From: Dysgonomonas mossii
Lineage (GTDB): Bacteria; Bacteroidota; Bacteroidia; Bacteroidales; Dysgonomonadaceae
Assembly: GCF_004569505.1 (NCBI RefSeq)
Contig: NZ_SPPK01000002.1
Location: forward strand, 992,001 to 1,056,000
Length of the DNA stretch: 64,000 nt
Reading direction: 5' to 3'
The position numbers and the translations under genes were made by a program. Numbering within the stretch: position 1 is the first letter of the stretch; each line of letters starts with the position of its first letter. Below the pieces are notes generated by a model, which was not told where the DNA came from, did not search any database, and saw only the letters and a list, made by a program, of their open reading frames with translations. This document shows positions 1 to 8,956 of this stretch, in pieces.

Positions 1-2208
1 CTACAGGAAATCCAAAACTATATTGAGTTGATGGATCAGCGTTCGAAAGAAGTGTTAGCTGCAAATGGTACTACTGCACCTGTAGCTACAGATTCTCTAG
101 CTGCTGCAACCACAGACTCTGTAAAAGTAGAAAGCACCGATAATCTTGGATTTACAAAACCACTTCGTTCATACTTTACAACCTTTGCAGGTGGAGCTAT
201 CGTAGGTTTTGTAAATAAAACAGATACAGCTGCCGTAAATAGAATTTTACACAGATATCAAGATTTATACCCTGGCGACTTAACATTTGCTTGGGGCTTC
301 AAAGCTGAAGATCTAAAAGAAACACAATTTGCACTATATTCACTTCGTGGTGATGGTATCAAAAAAGGTCCGGCTCTTGATGGAGATGTTGTAATCTCGG
401 CTAAAGCTGACCAGTCTCAACACGGTTCTGCATGGGAAGTAGATATGCAGATGAATACTACAGGAGCGCAACGTTGGGCTACTATCACAGGAGCTGAACA
501 AGGAAGAAGCATCGCTATCGTTCTTGACGGGTCTGTATATTCAGCACCAAACGTTCAAAACAAAATTGAAGGTGGTCGTTCTCAGATCACAGGTCGTTTT
601 ACTGTAGATGATGCAAAAGACTTAGAGAACGTTCTTAAGTCTGGTAAGATGAAAGCAGGTGTACATATCGTACAAGAAGATATTGTTGGACCATCACTCG
701 GACAGGAAGCTATTACTGCCGGTATATTCTCATTCTTATTAGCCTTGGTATTATTAATGATCTATATCTGCGTTATTTACGGATTGATACCGGGATTAAT
801 CGCAAACTCGGCGCTAATTGTCAACTTGTTCTTCACCATAGGTATTCTAGCGGCTTTTGGAGCGGTGATGACACTACCGGGTATAACAGGGCTTGTATTG
901 GCACTTGCGCTTGCTGTGGATGCTAACGTATTGATTTATGAGCGTACAAGGGAAGAATTAAGAGCGGGTAAAAACGTGAAAGTTGCCGTAGTAGACGGTT
1001 ACAGACATGCATTTTCTGCTATCTTCGACGGTCACGCATCTCAGGTAATTACGGCTATCATTCTAGCATACTTCGGAACAGGTCCGATACAAGGATTTGC
1101 TACAACGTTGATAATTGGTATCATTGCTTCGTTCCTTACTTCTGTATTCCTTACACGTATATTCTATGAATATATGTTCGAAAAAGGTAAATTCAGAAAT
1201 CTTACATTCTCTACATCTCTTTCTAAGAAACTGTTCTTGAATACAAATATCAATTTCTTAGGAATGACCAAAAAAGTTGTTATCTTCTCTGCCATCATTT
1301 TGGTGTCAGGATTGGCTTCATTATTTATCAATGGATTGAACGGAGGTATTGACTTTACAGGTGGACGAAACTATTTGATTCGTTTCGACAAGAATGTAAA
1401 TGCTGATGATATAGAAAAACTATTAGTTCCCGAATTCCAAGGTTCTACAGTTCTTGTACTAACCAGTGGATCGGCAAGCCAATCTTCTACAACAAGTCAG
1501 GTGCGTGTTACAACAAACTACAAAGTAGAAGAAGCTACAGATGCTGTAGAAACAGAGATCAGAGCTAAAATGACCAGCGCATTGAAAGAATATCTGGCAC
1601 CAAATACAACAATCGACAGCTATATACAAAGTTCTCAACGTGTAGGGCCAAGTGTTGCCGACGACTTGAAGACCGCTGCCACAATCGCAGTTGTAATTGC
1701 CGTAATATGTATGGCTGTCTATATCCTTATCCGTTTCCGCAACATAGCGTTCTCGGCAGGTACATTCTTCGCAGTAGCACACGATGCTGTATTGGTTATT
1801 TTCTTATACTCTTTACTATATAAGATAATGCCATTCTCGATGGAAATCGACCAGTCGTTTATTGCTGCGGTATTGACGGTAGTAGGTTACTCTATCAATG
1901 ACAAGGTTGTAATCTTCGACCGTATCCGCGAAATCAGAAACATGTATCCAAAACGCAATATAACCGAAACTATTAATGAGGCATTGAACTCAACATTAGG
2001 ACGTACGATGAATACATCATTGAGTTCTATGTTGGTTGTATTCTGTATCTTCTTATTAGGTGGTGATACTATCAGAAGCTTCACATTTGCGATCTTCATC
2101 GGTATTATTATCGGTACATATTCTTCCGTATTTGTTGCTACTCCAATAGCATGGGCTATCTTCAAGAAAGAAGAAAAGAATAAGGATACTGCAATTGAAG
2201 CGAAATAA
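1..2208 (+). CDS. secDF: Protein translocase SecDF fusion, 5' end outside window
   Basis: The reading frame is open from base 1, so the gene starts upstream; about 735 codons are present. SecDF is an inner-membrane RND-type subunit that uses the proton gradient to pull secreted proteins across the Sec channel. The first part is the SecD periplasmic domain end and its membrane block, with the QEDIVGPSLGQEAI segment just before the first helices. SecF begins near window residue 435 and carries the diagnostic DFTGG motif (GGIDFTGGRNYLIRF). Fusion of SecD and SecF in one chain is usual in Bacteroidota. A Thr/Ala-rich low-complexity stretch lies near residues 16-45. A strong hairpin terminator follows the stop codon. 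Family assignment is certain. Confidence 0.95.
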   Translation, partial: LQEIQNYIELMDQRSKEVLAANGTTAPVATDSLAAATTDSVKVESTDNLGFTKPLRSYFTTFAGGAIVGFVNKTDTAAVNRILHRYQDLYPGDLTFAWGFKAEDLKETQFALYSLRGDGIKKGPALDGDVVISAKADQSQHGSAWEVDMQMNTTGAQRWATITGAEQGRSIAIVLDGSVYSAPNVQNKIEGGRSQITGRFTVDDAKDLENVLKSGKMKAGVHIVQEDIVGPSLGQEAITAGIFSFLLALVLLMIYICVIYGLIPGLIANSALIVNLFFTIGILAAFGAVMTLPGITGLVLALALAVDANVLIYERTREELRAGKNVKVAVVDGYRHAFSAIFDGHASQVITAIILAYFGTGPIQGFATTLIIGIIASFLTSVFLTRIFYEYMFEKGKFRNLTFSTSLSKKLFLNTNINFLGMTKKVVIFSAIILVSGLASLFINGLNGGIDFTGGRNYLIRFDKNVNADDIEKLLVPEFQGSTVLVLTSGSASQSSTTSQVRVTTNYKVEEATDAVETEIRAKMTSALKEYLAPNTTIDSYIQSSQRVGPSVADDLKTAATIAVVIAVICMAVYILIRFRNIAFSAGTFFAVAHDAVLVIFLYSLLYKIMPFSMEIDQSFIAAVLTVVGYSINDKVVIFDRIREIRNMYPKRNITETINEALNSTLGRTMNTSLSSMLVVFCIFLLGGDTIRSFTFAIFIGIIIGTYSSVFVATPIAWAIFKKEEKNKDTAIEAK

Positions 2209-2232
2209 AACTAAATAAATTGTCTTTTCGAT

Positions 2233-2273
2233 ATAGAGGCTGATTAAACAATGTAATCAGCCTCTATTTTTTT
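2233..2273 (+). terminator. Rho-independent terminator of secDF
   Basis: A perfect 13-bp inverted repeat (TAGAGGCTGATTA and its complement, loop of seven bases) is followed by seven T residues. It begins 25 bases after the secDF stop. Confidence 0.9.
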
Positions 2274-2321
2274 GTAGAAACTTAAAGAATATATCTTTAG
2301 GTCTTCAATGAGATTATCGAC

Positions 2322-2358
2322 AAAAAAATCCTTTCATAGTGAATATGAAAGGATTTTT
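2322..2358 (-). terminator. Terminator of dnaB
   Basis: A perfect 15-bp inverted repeat (AAAAATCCTTTCATA with a five-base loop) has A residues on its left side, giving a U tract on the minus strand. It lies 44 bases beyond the dnaB stop. With the secDF terminator it separates two convergent genes. Confidence 0.85.
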
Positions 2359-2401
2359 CTTATATACCTAATATGTAATGTGAATATGTATTTTGCTCGT
2401 A

Positions 2402-3919
2402 TTAGAAAGGAACAAAGTCATTCCCTCCACCTTGCATAGGATGTGGTGGCTGATCTGCCACAGGGTGATTGTTGATCTTAGATGAGAACTGCTGACCTGC
2501 TCCAAAATTATAATCGTCATCAATATTCTGAAAACGGGCAAACTCACTCTTGAAGCGTAGCAACACATCGCCTGTAGCACCATTACGATGCTTTGCTATA
2601 ATAATTTCGGCAAGCCCTATCAAAGAGTTACCTTTATCATCTTCTAATATTTTATAATATTCAGGACGGTGGATAAAACATACCATATCGGCATCCTGCT
2701 CAATAGCTCCCGATTCGCGGAGGTCAGACAATTGCGGACGCTTACCCTCTGCCCCTGTACGCCCCTCAACCCCACGATTAAGCTGCGAAAGGGCAATAAT
2801 TGGGATGTTCAATTCTTTTGCTAATCCTTTCAATGAACGGGATATCATACTCACCTCCTGTTCACGGCTACCATAATTCATACCGCTGGCATTCATTAGC
2901 TGGAGGTAGTCAATTATGATAATCCTAACGCCATGCTCACGGACCAGACGGCGTGCCTTTGTCCTCAGTTCGAAAACTGACAAACTCGGGGTATCATCTA
3001 TAAATAACGGTGCGTCGTAAAGTTCTTTTATTTTGAAATCGAGCTGTTCCCACTCGTAAGGTAGCAACTGCCCATTCTTTATCTTTTCACCCGGTATTTC
3101 GCATGTATTTACGATCAGACGATTTACGAGCTGTACGTTCGACATCTCGAGAGAGAATAATGCTACCGGATATTTATAAGACACAGCCATATTTTTGGCC
3201 ATTGACAACACGAATGCGGTTTTACCCATCGCCGGACGAGCTGCTATAATAACCAAGTCGGAGTTTTGCCAACCCGAAGTTATCTTGTCTAGCGGAGTAA
3301 ATCCTGTTTCCAGACCGCTTAACCCTTCAGGACGGTTTGCCGCTATTTCAAGTAAATGTAAGGCTTCTTTGATGACCGGGTTGATCTGCGTCACATCCTT
3401 CTTCACATTGCCCTGCGATATCTCGAATAGTTTGCTCTCAGCTTCCTGCATGAGATCGTCAACATCTACGGTTTCATCAAATGCTTTGCTTGTTACATTT
3501 GATGAAAAAGAGATAAGTTCGCGTGCAAGATATTTTTGAGCTATAATACGGGCATGAAATTCGATATGGGCAGCAGATGCCACTTTCTCAGTCAACTGTG
3601 CTATATATACAGGGCCTCCCACTGTCTCCAATTCTCCGTCTTTGCGTAATTGTTCGACAACAGTAAGCATATCGATCGGAGCCTGACGTACAGCCAGATC
3701 TACTATTGCTCTGTATATAATCTGATGAATGGAATCGTAAAAACTTTCTGGTTTAAGAATATCACTAACAACCGAATAAGCATCTTTCTCTAGCATTAGG
3801 GCTCCGAGTATGGCCTCTTCCAACTCTCTGGCCTGTGGTTGTATTTTTCCTATATCCGGAACTAAAGTTGTTTCCTTTGGTTTGCGTTTTCCCTGATTCC
3901 TAAAATTTGACTCTGCCAT
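2402..3919 (-). CDS. dnaB: Replicative DNA helicase DnaB
   Basis: The 505-residue protein is the hexameric 5'-3' helicase that unwinds DNA at the replication fork and loads primase. The N-terminal DnaB domain spans about residues 25-130 and the RecA-like ATPase domain about 195-465. Walker A is ARPAMGKT near residues 227-234, Walker B lies in the IIIIDYLQLM stretch, and the QLNRGVEGR and GAIEQDADMV motifs of DnaB follow. A short Gly/Pro/Gln-rich tail ends in FVPF. No intein or insertion is seen. The ATG start follows a TAnnTTTG-type -7 box. The gene stands alone, convergent with secDF. Confidence 0.96.
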   Translation of the reverse strand: MAESNFRNQGKRKPKETTLVPDIGKIQPQARELEEAILGALMLEKDAYSVVSDILKPESFYDSIHQIIYRAIVDLAVRQAPIDMLTVVEQLRKDGELETVGGPVYIAQLTEKVASAAHIEFHARIIAQKYLARELISFSSNVTSKAFDETVDVDDLMQEAESKLFEISQGNVKKDVTQINPVIKEALHLLEIAANRPEGLSGLETGFTPLDKITSGWQNSDLVIIAARPAMGKTAFVLSMAKNMAVSYKYPVALFSLEMSNVQLVNRLIVNTCEIPGEKIKNGQLLPYEWEQLDFKIKELYDAPLFIDDTPSLSVFELRTKARRLVREHGVRIIIIDYLQLMNASGMNYGSREQEVSMISRSLKGLAKELNIPIIALSQLNRGVEGRTGAEGKRPQLSDLRESGAIEQDADMVCFIHRPEYYKILEDDKGNSLIGLAEIIIAKHRNGATGDVLLRFKSEFARFQNIDDDYNFGAGQQFSSKINNHPVADQPPHPMQGGGNDFVPF

Positions 3920-3951
3920 TTATCTGAACTCCCCTTTCCATAAATTTTATT

Positions 3952-3959
3952 CAAAGATA
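3952..3959 (-). promoter_or_regulatory. Bacteroidetes -7 box for dnaB
   Basis: Read on the minus strand this is TATCTTTG, matching the TAnnTTTG consensus of the primary Bacteroidetes sigma factor, 33 bases upstream of the dnaB start. No clear TTTG -33 element is seen. Confidence 0.5.
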
Positions 3960-4019
3960 AAATAAATAATATTGAATGGAGACTTAAGTTTTGAACAAGG
4001 AGCTGTTAATAACTTTTTT

Positions 4020-5009
4020 TTACGGGTTATATTTTGCACCTTTCAAAATTGTTTGCGCATCCATAGATAATATATCTTCCAGTAAGAATCCCTTCTTATT
4101 GGCATACTGATTTACGATCTGCCAGCCTATCCATGCACCTACACGCCCCGGAGATTGAGGTGATACTACTGTTGTAGAAGCAGCATCATTGGTGAGACGG
4201 GTGATAAGCATGTGATCGGTAGAATAAAGATAGTTTTCTTTTACTATTTTTTGCCAAATATCTTTTTCGTTATTCTTGCACCAAGCTGATTGTTGGGATG
4301 TATATCCTATCAGATTATCGGTATCCTCGCTTGGAAGCAGAATGGATAGTGCATACAAAATTTTACCTTCATCTATCATCGCAGACAGAAGGGTTTCGTG
4401 ATCGGCAGGTTTTATAATATCACTTATCAGCCAAGCTTTGATATAATCCTTTACAATATCCTCCGGTTGCATTTGAAGGCGTTCGTATGGTTGAAAGAAA
4501 CTTTGATAAGCCGGATAGTCACTACCCAAATACTTGTCAATCGACAGCGATATAAGATTGTTTACGATAATTACATTTGCTCTGAAACCTGAGACATGCA
4601 TCGCTAACCGAGGTAGCTTTTTACCGGGAAAATTTTCTTCTACCAAAGCGTTTACCGCAGTCAACTTATCTTCGTATACAGATACGTCTGCATATTTAGT
4701 AGATACATCCTGATATATTTTGAGTAGATCTTCATTCGCAAAGTAATCTCTAAGTTGAGGAAAAAACGTCGCTTGATCGCTAGTCTTCATGGCGATTTGC
4801 CCAAAAGCAGGAAGCAACAAGGGATATTTTTCGGTCAGAGATTTTTCTGTTGCGGCATCAGGGTGTTGTATATAGTTGTATATATCTTTATCGAAACGTA
4901 TAATGCTTACTCTCTCTTGTGCTGAATGCCTGTTGTCGCTCTTCACCGTACCCGAACAGCCGATGAAAGATATTATAATAAAACCTAATAAGTAAATTAT
5001 ATTTTTCAT
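4020..5009 (-). CDS. gldB: GldB-like lipoprotein
   Basis: The 329-residue protein has a lipoprotein signal with lipobox FIGC (Cys18). The body fits the GldB family: an early IIRFDKDIYNY segment, a central LISLSIDKYLGSDYP block (near residues 155-170), and a C-terminal SPGRVGAWIGWQIVNQY block. In gliding Bacteroidota GldB is an essential lipoprotein of the envelope linked to gliding and the type IX system; non-gliding Bacteroidales also encode it, where its role is not settled. The gene is monocistronic between dnaB and tsaD. The family call is from memory of these motifs; a role in gliding here is not implied. Confidence 0.75.
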   Translation of the reverse strand: MKNIIYLLGFIIISFIGCSGTVKSDNRHSAQERVSIIRFDKDIYNYIQHPDAATEKSLTEKYPLLLPAFGQIAMKTSDQATFFPQLRDYFANEDLLKIYQDVSTKYADVSVYEDKLTAVNALVEENFPGKKLPRLAMHVSGFRANVIIVNNLISLSIDKYLGSDYPAYQSFFQPYERLQMQPEDIVKDYIKAWLISDIIKPADHETLLSAMIDEGKILYALSILLPSEDTDNLIGYTSQQSAWCKNNEKDIWQKIVKENYLYSTDHMLITRLTNDAASTTVVSPQSPGRVGAWIGWQIVNQYANKKGFLLEDILSMDAQTILKGAKYNP

Positions 5010-5078
5010 TTATTCCCTTTTAAGATTTCTTCTTTGCGAAGATAATTTATATTTTTTAATTTTGTTCCGCTTTATAAA

Positions 5079-5086
5079 CAAACATA
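5079..5086 (-). promoter_or_regulatory. Possible -7 box for the GldB-like gene
   Basis: The minus strand reads TATGTTTG (TAnnTTTG), 70 bases upstream of the lipoprotein start. No convincing -33 element is visible. Confidence 0.35.
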
Positions 5087-5184
5087 TATGTATAATGTTA
5101 TAACTAAGAATGTAACAATATATTATATATTTTGGAGCAAGTAATAAGCATAGTCTCTTATAGAAAAAAAAATAAATCCAACGA

Positions 5185-6201
5185 ATGATAACTATATTAG
5201 GAATAGAATCTTCCTGTGACGATACTGCAGCAGCCGTTATACAAGACGGGGTGCTTTTGTCAAATGTAATATCCAGCCAGAAGGTTCATGAAAGTTACGG
5301 GGGTGTTGTTCCCGAATTGGCTTCACGAGCACACCAGCAAAACATTATACCGGTGGTAGATCAGGCTTTAAAAAAGGCCGGAGTCAACAAAGAAGATCTG
5401 TCCGCAATTGCATTTACCCGAGGTCCGGGACTTATGGGTTCGTTGCTTGTGGGTACATCTTTTGCTAAAGGGCTATCGTCGGCACTAAATATCCCGATGG
5501 TTGATGTTAACCACCTGCACGGACATGTTTTGGCTCACTTTATCAAAGAGAATAAAGACGATGACAACCAACCACAGTATCCGTTCTTGTGTCTTTTAGT
5601 TTCGGGTGGAAATTCACAAATAATTCTTGTGAAGTCATACAAAGAAATGGAGATAGTAGGACAAACAATCGACGATGCCGCCGGCGAAGCTTTTGACAAA
5701 TGTGCGAAAGTGATGGGACTGGGTTATCCCGGAGGACCTGTTGTTGACCGATTGGCAAAAGAAGGTGATCCTACCAAGTTTAAATTGAACAAACCGCATA
5801 TACCGGGTTATAATTACAGCTTTAGCGGATTGAAAACTTCTTTCCTATACCTCTTGAGGGATGAACTGAAAAAAGACCCTGACTTTATTGATAAGAACAA
5901 AGAAGACCTTTGTGCGTCATTACAAAAGACTATCATCGATGTACTGATGGAACAACTCAGACGAGTAGCCAAAGATTACAATATAAATGAGGTTGCCGTA
6001 GCCGGAGGAGTATCTGCAAACTCGGGGCTTCGTGCAGCTTTCGAAGATCATGCAAAACGTTATGACTGGAAAATACATATCCCTCCTTTTGGATATACAA
6101 CAGATAATGCGGCAATGATAGCTATTACAGGTTATTTTAAGTATTTAGACAAAGATTTTTGCTCTATGGATGCTGCTCCATACTCGAGGGTAGTAATGTA
6201 A
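5185..6201 (+). CDS. tsaD: tRNA N6-adenosine threonylcarbamoyltransferase TsaD
   Basis: The 338-residue protein transfers the threonylcarbamoyl group to A37 of ANN-decoding tRNAs, working with TsaB and TsaE. It has the ASKHA ATPase fold: an early GIESSCDDTAAAV motif, the metal-binding histidines in VNHLHGH (His110 and His114), the GGPVVDRLA motif, and the C-terminal GGVSANSGLR and TTDNAAMIA motifs. Length is normal for the family. The start ATG follows an A-rich leader. A terminator hairpin directly follows. Neither tsaB nor tsaE is in the window. Confidence 0.97.
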   Translation: MITILGIESSCDDTAAAVIQDGVLLSNVISSQKVHESYGGVVPELASRAHQQNIIPVVDQALKKAGVNKEDLSAIAFTRGPGLMGSLLVGTSFAKGLSSALNIPMVDVNHLHGHVLAHFIKENKDDDNQPQYPFLCLLVSGGNSQIILVKSYKEMEIVGQTIDDAAGEAFDKCAKVMGLGYPGGPVVDRLAKEGDPTKFKLNKPHIPGYNYSFSGLKTSFLYLLRDELKKDPDFIDKNKEDLCASLQKTIIDVLMEQLRRVAKDYNINEVAVAGGVSANSGLRAAFEDHAKRYDWKIHIPPFGYTTDNAAMIAITGYFKYLDKDFCSMDAAPYSRVVM

Positions 6202-6220
6202 AAAGAGACATATTTATATA

Positions 6221-6252
6221 AAAAAGGAATGCTAACTTTAGCATTCCTTTTT
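6221..6252. terminator. Bidirectional terminator, tsaD / YtxH-like gene
   Basis: A perfect 14-bp inverted repeat, AAAAAGGAATGCTA with loop ACTT, flanked by A and T tracts so it can stop transcription from both sides of the convergent pair. Confidence 0.9.
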
Positions 6253-6279
6253 GTTTTTTATAAATCAGTAATTCTGGAG

Positions 6280-6552
6280 TTAGCTCTTGGCTTTATTTAA
6301 TTTGTCCAAAACTTTCTTTTCCACTTCATCAGCCAATTCACTTAATTGCTCAGACTTGTAGGCTGCACGTTCCTTTAGATATTCCAGTTGGTTTTTTCCA
6401 ACATCGATACCATCTTTTATTTTTTTCTTAGCCTGACCTGATAATTTATTTAAGTCATCACATACACAATCTAATTTACCACTTTCTGCCAACTTATAAA
6501 TAACGAGCGCAAGACCTATACCGGCTGCTGCTCCGATTAATAGTTTCTTCAT
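6280..6552 (-). CDS. YtxH-like small membrane-anchored protein
   Basis: This 90-residue protein begins with a glycine/alanine-rich hydrophobic segment (residues 4-20, LIGAAAGIGLALVIYKL) followed by a Lys/Glu-rich helix likely to form a coiled coil. That layout is typical of YtxH-domain proteins, which are small stress-associated proteins of unknown mechanism. Two cysteines sit just after the membrane segment (LDCVCDDL). It is a single gene convergent with tsaD. The gene is likely real by its clean start, composition and terminator; the family name is a soft call. Confidence 0.65.
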   Translation of the reverse strand: MKKLLIGAAAGIGLALVIYKLAESGKLDCVCDDLNKLSGQAKKKIKDGIDVGKNQLEYLKERAAYKSEQLSELADEVEKKVLDKLNKAKS

Positions 6553-6724
6553 AATGTTTCTGTTTTTATTTAATATTAATGTGTAGTATACTCTTTATTT
6601 TAAACATAAGGAAGACATACTTTGTTCAAATAATAGTAATTTAGGATATTTAGGACACTTATAGCGCTTTATAGGACTTTTGACGATCATATATATTTAT
6701 CAACTTTACCTAAAAGTTAATCTT

Positions 6725-7018
6725 ATGAAAATAGCATTATTTCTTAAAAACGATAAGATTGACGATTCCGATATAGATACAATACCTATAATCGTTTTGC
6801 ATACCGACAGTAATACAGTCGTGGAGATCGAAAAAGATATTCTAGTAAAAAAGGACGTCAATTATTTGGCTCTTTGGTTGTTGACTAAGCGAATCAAAGA
6901 GGTGTATGTTATGGATATTGATCCGCTTATCCGGCAACTATTCGAGAGGCTGGGGGTAGTAGTTCGCAAATATGATGATATGAAAAAGAACCCCTTACTA
7001 AGGAAGTTTATATCATGA
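6725..7018 (+). CDS. NifX/NafY-like small protein
   Basis: I start this at the ATG at 6725 (97 residues, MKIALFLKND) rather than the longer frame from 6680, because the added residues look like an untranslated leader. The sequence runs beta strand, loop, then VYVMDIDPLIRQLFERLGVV, which fits the ribonuclease-H-like fold of the dinitrogenase iron-molybdenum cofactor biosynthesis family (NifX, NafY, C terminus of NifB). Such stand-alone domains occur in Bacteroidota that do not fix nitrogen. No nif genes are nearby, so the cofactor it may bind is unknown. It has no cysteines. Confidence 0.55.
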   Translation: MKIALFLKNDKIDDSDIDTIPIIVLHTDSNTVVEIEKDILVKKDVNYLALWLLTKRIKEVYVMDIDPLIRQLFERLGVVVRKYDDMKKNPLLRKFIS

Positions 7019-7084
7019 TATTTCGATTTTATCGCGAAACTCTTTCCCGTTTTTATGTTTTATTTTTCTCTTCCCCCTAATGCA

Positions 7085-7972
7085 TTAAGTCTCTCTGTAT
7101 TGTACGGGAGTTAGTCCTGTATGTTTCTTGAAAAATCGCCCGAAGAAAGAAGGATTGGGGAAATTTAACTCGTCTGATATCTGTAAAATTGTGTTCGTTG
7201 TTGTTTTTAGCAGATGTTTTGCTGATGCAATCAAAGCTTCATTAATCCACATAAAGGCTGTTCTGCCTGTTCTGCTTTTTACAATAGTTGATAAGTATTT
7301 TGGTGTGAGACACATTTCACTTGCATAGAACTGTAACGATCGTTCCTTTTTGTGATATTGCAATAATAAATTAAAAAAGCGTGAGATTAATTCATCCTGA
7401 TGCGAAGATGTATTCATGTTATCACACTCGTATGTACTTACATCTTTGATCCGATTGTAGTATATATTACCTATTTCGGTTAGCATTGCATATAAGAGAC
7501 TTTTAGCCATTTCATTCCTGAATGGATGATCTCTGCGCTTGTATTGTTTAACAATAAAAGAGTGGAACTCCAGATATTTGTTAGCTTCCGTTTCTGATAT
7601 TTTTATACAAGAGTTTTGCATAATACTTCTCGATATATCGAAGTTCGATATATTGGGCATTTCTGTTAGAAAGTCTATAGAGAAAATTAAAAATTCAAGC
7701 ATCAGATCTTCACTACGTGTGATAAATTCTGTGACAAACTGAGGCATGATTGTAATAATCATGTTTTTCTCTATATCATATTCTTTGAAATTTATTTTTA
7801 TACGAGCATTCCCTTTAATACAAATGGCAAAAGCTACGCCATCGAGTATAAACGGAAAATTGGAGGACAGAGGAGGAAATAATACTGCTTTATCGGATAT
7901 AATAAAATTTTTGATTGCAAAAGGATCTATATGTTCTGAAATATCCTCTAGTTGGATTTTTGCCAATTTCAT
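7085..7972 (-). CDS. AraC-family transcriptional regulator
   Basis: The 295-residue protein has an N-terminal cupin-like sensing region (about residues 20-150) and a C-terminal double helix-turn-helix of the AraC/XylS type (about 195-293), recognisable from LQFYASEMCLTPKYLSTIVKS and the closing FPNPSFFGRFFKKHTGLTPVQYR signature. It is transcribed away from the outer-membrane barrel gene at 8271. The roughly 300-bp gap between them holds repeated motifs that could be its operators. The effector is unknown. The N-terminal half is not close to a sugar-binding AraC arm that I recognise. Confidence 0.9.
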   Translation of the reverse strand: MKLAKIQLEDISEHIDPFAIKNFIISDKAVLFPPLSSNFPFILDGVAFAICIKGNARIKINFKEYDIEKNMIITIMPQFVTEFITRSEDLMLEFLIFSIDFLTEMPNISNFDISRSIMQNSCIKISETEANKYLEFHSFIVKQYKRRDHPFRNEMAKSLLYAMLTEIGNIYYNRIKDVSTYECDNMNTSSHQDELISRFFNLLLQYHKKERSLQFYASEMCLTPKYLSTIVKSRTGRTAFMWINEALIASAKHLLKTTTNTILQISDELNFPNPSFFGRFFKKHTGLTPVQYRET

Positions 7973-8014
7973 ATTTTGAATTCTTTTTGTGTAAAAAGTC
8001 GATTAAGATGAATG

Positions 8015-8022
8015 CAAACATA
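8015..8022 (-). promoter_or_regulatory. -7 box for the AraC regulator
   Basis: The minus strand reads TATGTTTG, matching TAnnTTTG, 43 bases upstream of the regulator start. Confidence 0.5.
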
Positions 8023-8053
8023 GTCTATTTTCATTGAAATATAGAAAAAGTCG

Positions 8054-8144
8054 AAAAGAACTTTTGAACATATAATAAGAACTTTAGGCTGTTTTTGTTC
8101 TCAACAATTTTTCAAAGTTATGCCTAAAAAGAATTTTAGAACAT
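8054..8144. promoter_or_regulatory. Imperfect direct repeat, candidate operator pair
   Basis: AAAAGAACTTTTGAACAT at 8054-8071 recurs as AAAAGAATTTTAGAACAT at 8127-8144, matching at 16 of 18 positions with start points 73 bases apart, close to seven helical turns. Further down TAGACCTTTTGTC (8158) and TAGACCTTTGTC (8185) form a second pair. They lie between the AraC regulator and the barrel gene. Operator function is inferred from position only. Confidence 0.4.
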
Positions 8145-8270
8145 CTTTAAGCCAAAATAGACCTTTTGTCGTTCTCTATTTTGTTAGACCTTTGTCTTCA
8201 TCAATAAGAGAATATCTTAAAAGATTGAGTTAATTAAATAAAGGTAAATTAAAAACAAAAATTAAAAGTT

Positions 8271-8867
8271 ATGAAAAAGTTATTTTTTACACTTGCAATT
8301 ATGTTAGGTCTAACAGCAACAGTTTCAGCACAAGATGTTGGTCAGATATGGGTTGGAGGTAGCGTTGGTTTCAACAGCACTAAAATTGACGGTGGCGACA
8401 GAGTATCATCATACCGTATTCTTCCTGAAGTAGGTTATGCATTTACTAATAATATGGGAGTAGGTATCAGATTGGGTTATGCACACAATAAGCCAGCATT
8501 AAACGGTTCTGTTAATTCCGATATTATTTTCAAAGATGCATTTACTGTAAATCCTTTCCTACGTATGTCATTCCTTAAAGGAACTATGGGTAGCCTCTTT
8601 GTTGATGGTGGTGCTGCATATACTTATGGAAAAACTGATTATATGCTATCTACAGGTCAGACTGCCGCTGAAAAGTATAAATTGAATGCTTGGGAAGTTG
8701 GTTTCCGTCCGGGTGTAGCAGTTAATGTTACAGATAAAATTACTTTAACAGGTAAATTCGGATTCTTAGGTTATCAACATGCAAAATATGCTGGAATCAA
8801 AGGTGATAATTTCGGATTCGATTTCGATCTTAGCCAAACAGAAATTGGTGTAAACCTTGTGTTCTAA
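8271..8867 (+). CDS. Small outer-membrane beta-barrel protein
   Basis: This 198-residue protein has a Sec signal peptide (residues 1-20, cut after VSA) and a mature part made of alternating strands rich in Gly, aromatic and polar residues, ending in a C-terminal hydrophobic residue (GVNLVF), as outer-membrane barrels do. Repeated strand motifs include VGYAFTNNMGVGIRLGYAHN and YQHAKYAGIKGDNFGFDFDL. It resembles the eight-stranded porin-like/OmpX-size barrels of Bacteroidota. It is the likely target of the divergent AraC regulator. Substrate or function is unknown. A terminator follows. Confidence 0.8.
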   Translation: MKKLFFTLAIMLGLTATVSAQDVGQIWVGGSVGFNSTKIDGGDRVSSYRILPEVGYAFTNNMGVGIRLGYAHNKPALNGSVNSDIIFKDAFTVNPFLRMSFLKGTMGSLFVDGGAAYTYGKTDYMLSTGQTAAEKYKLNAWEVGFRPGVAVNVTDKITLTGKFGFLGYQHAKYAGIKGDNFGFDFDLSQTEIGVNLVF

Positions 8868-8889
8868 GAATTTAGACTTATTCTATAAT

Positions 8890-8927
8890 AAAACAAAAGC
8901 CGTTCTTTAAAGGACGGCTTTTGTTTT
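8890..8927. terminator. Bidirectional terminator, barrel gene / fprA
   Basis: Inverted repeat AAAACAAAAGCCGT with its complement, extended inward by one G-T and one C-G pair around a TTTAAA loop, lying between two convergent genes. Confidence 0.9.
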
Positions 8928-8956
8928 ATATAATATCTACTTAATGTGCGAATAGC

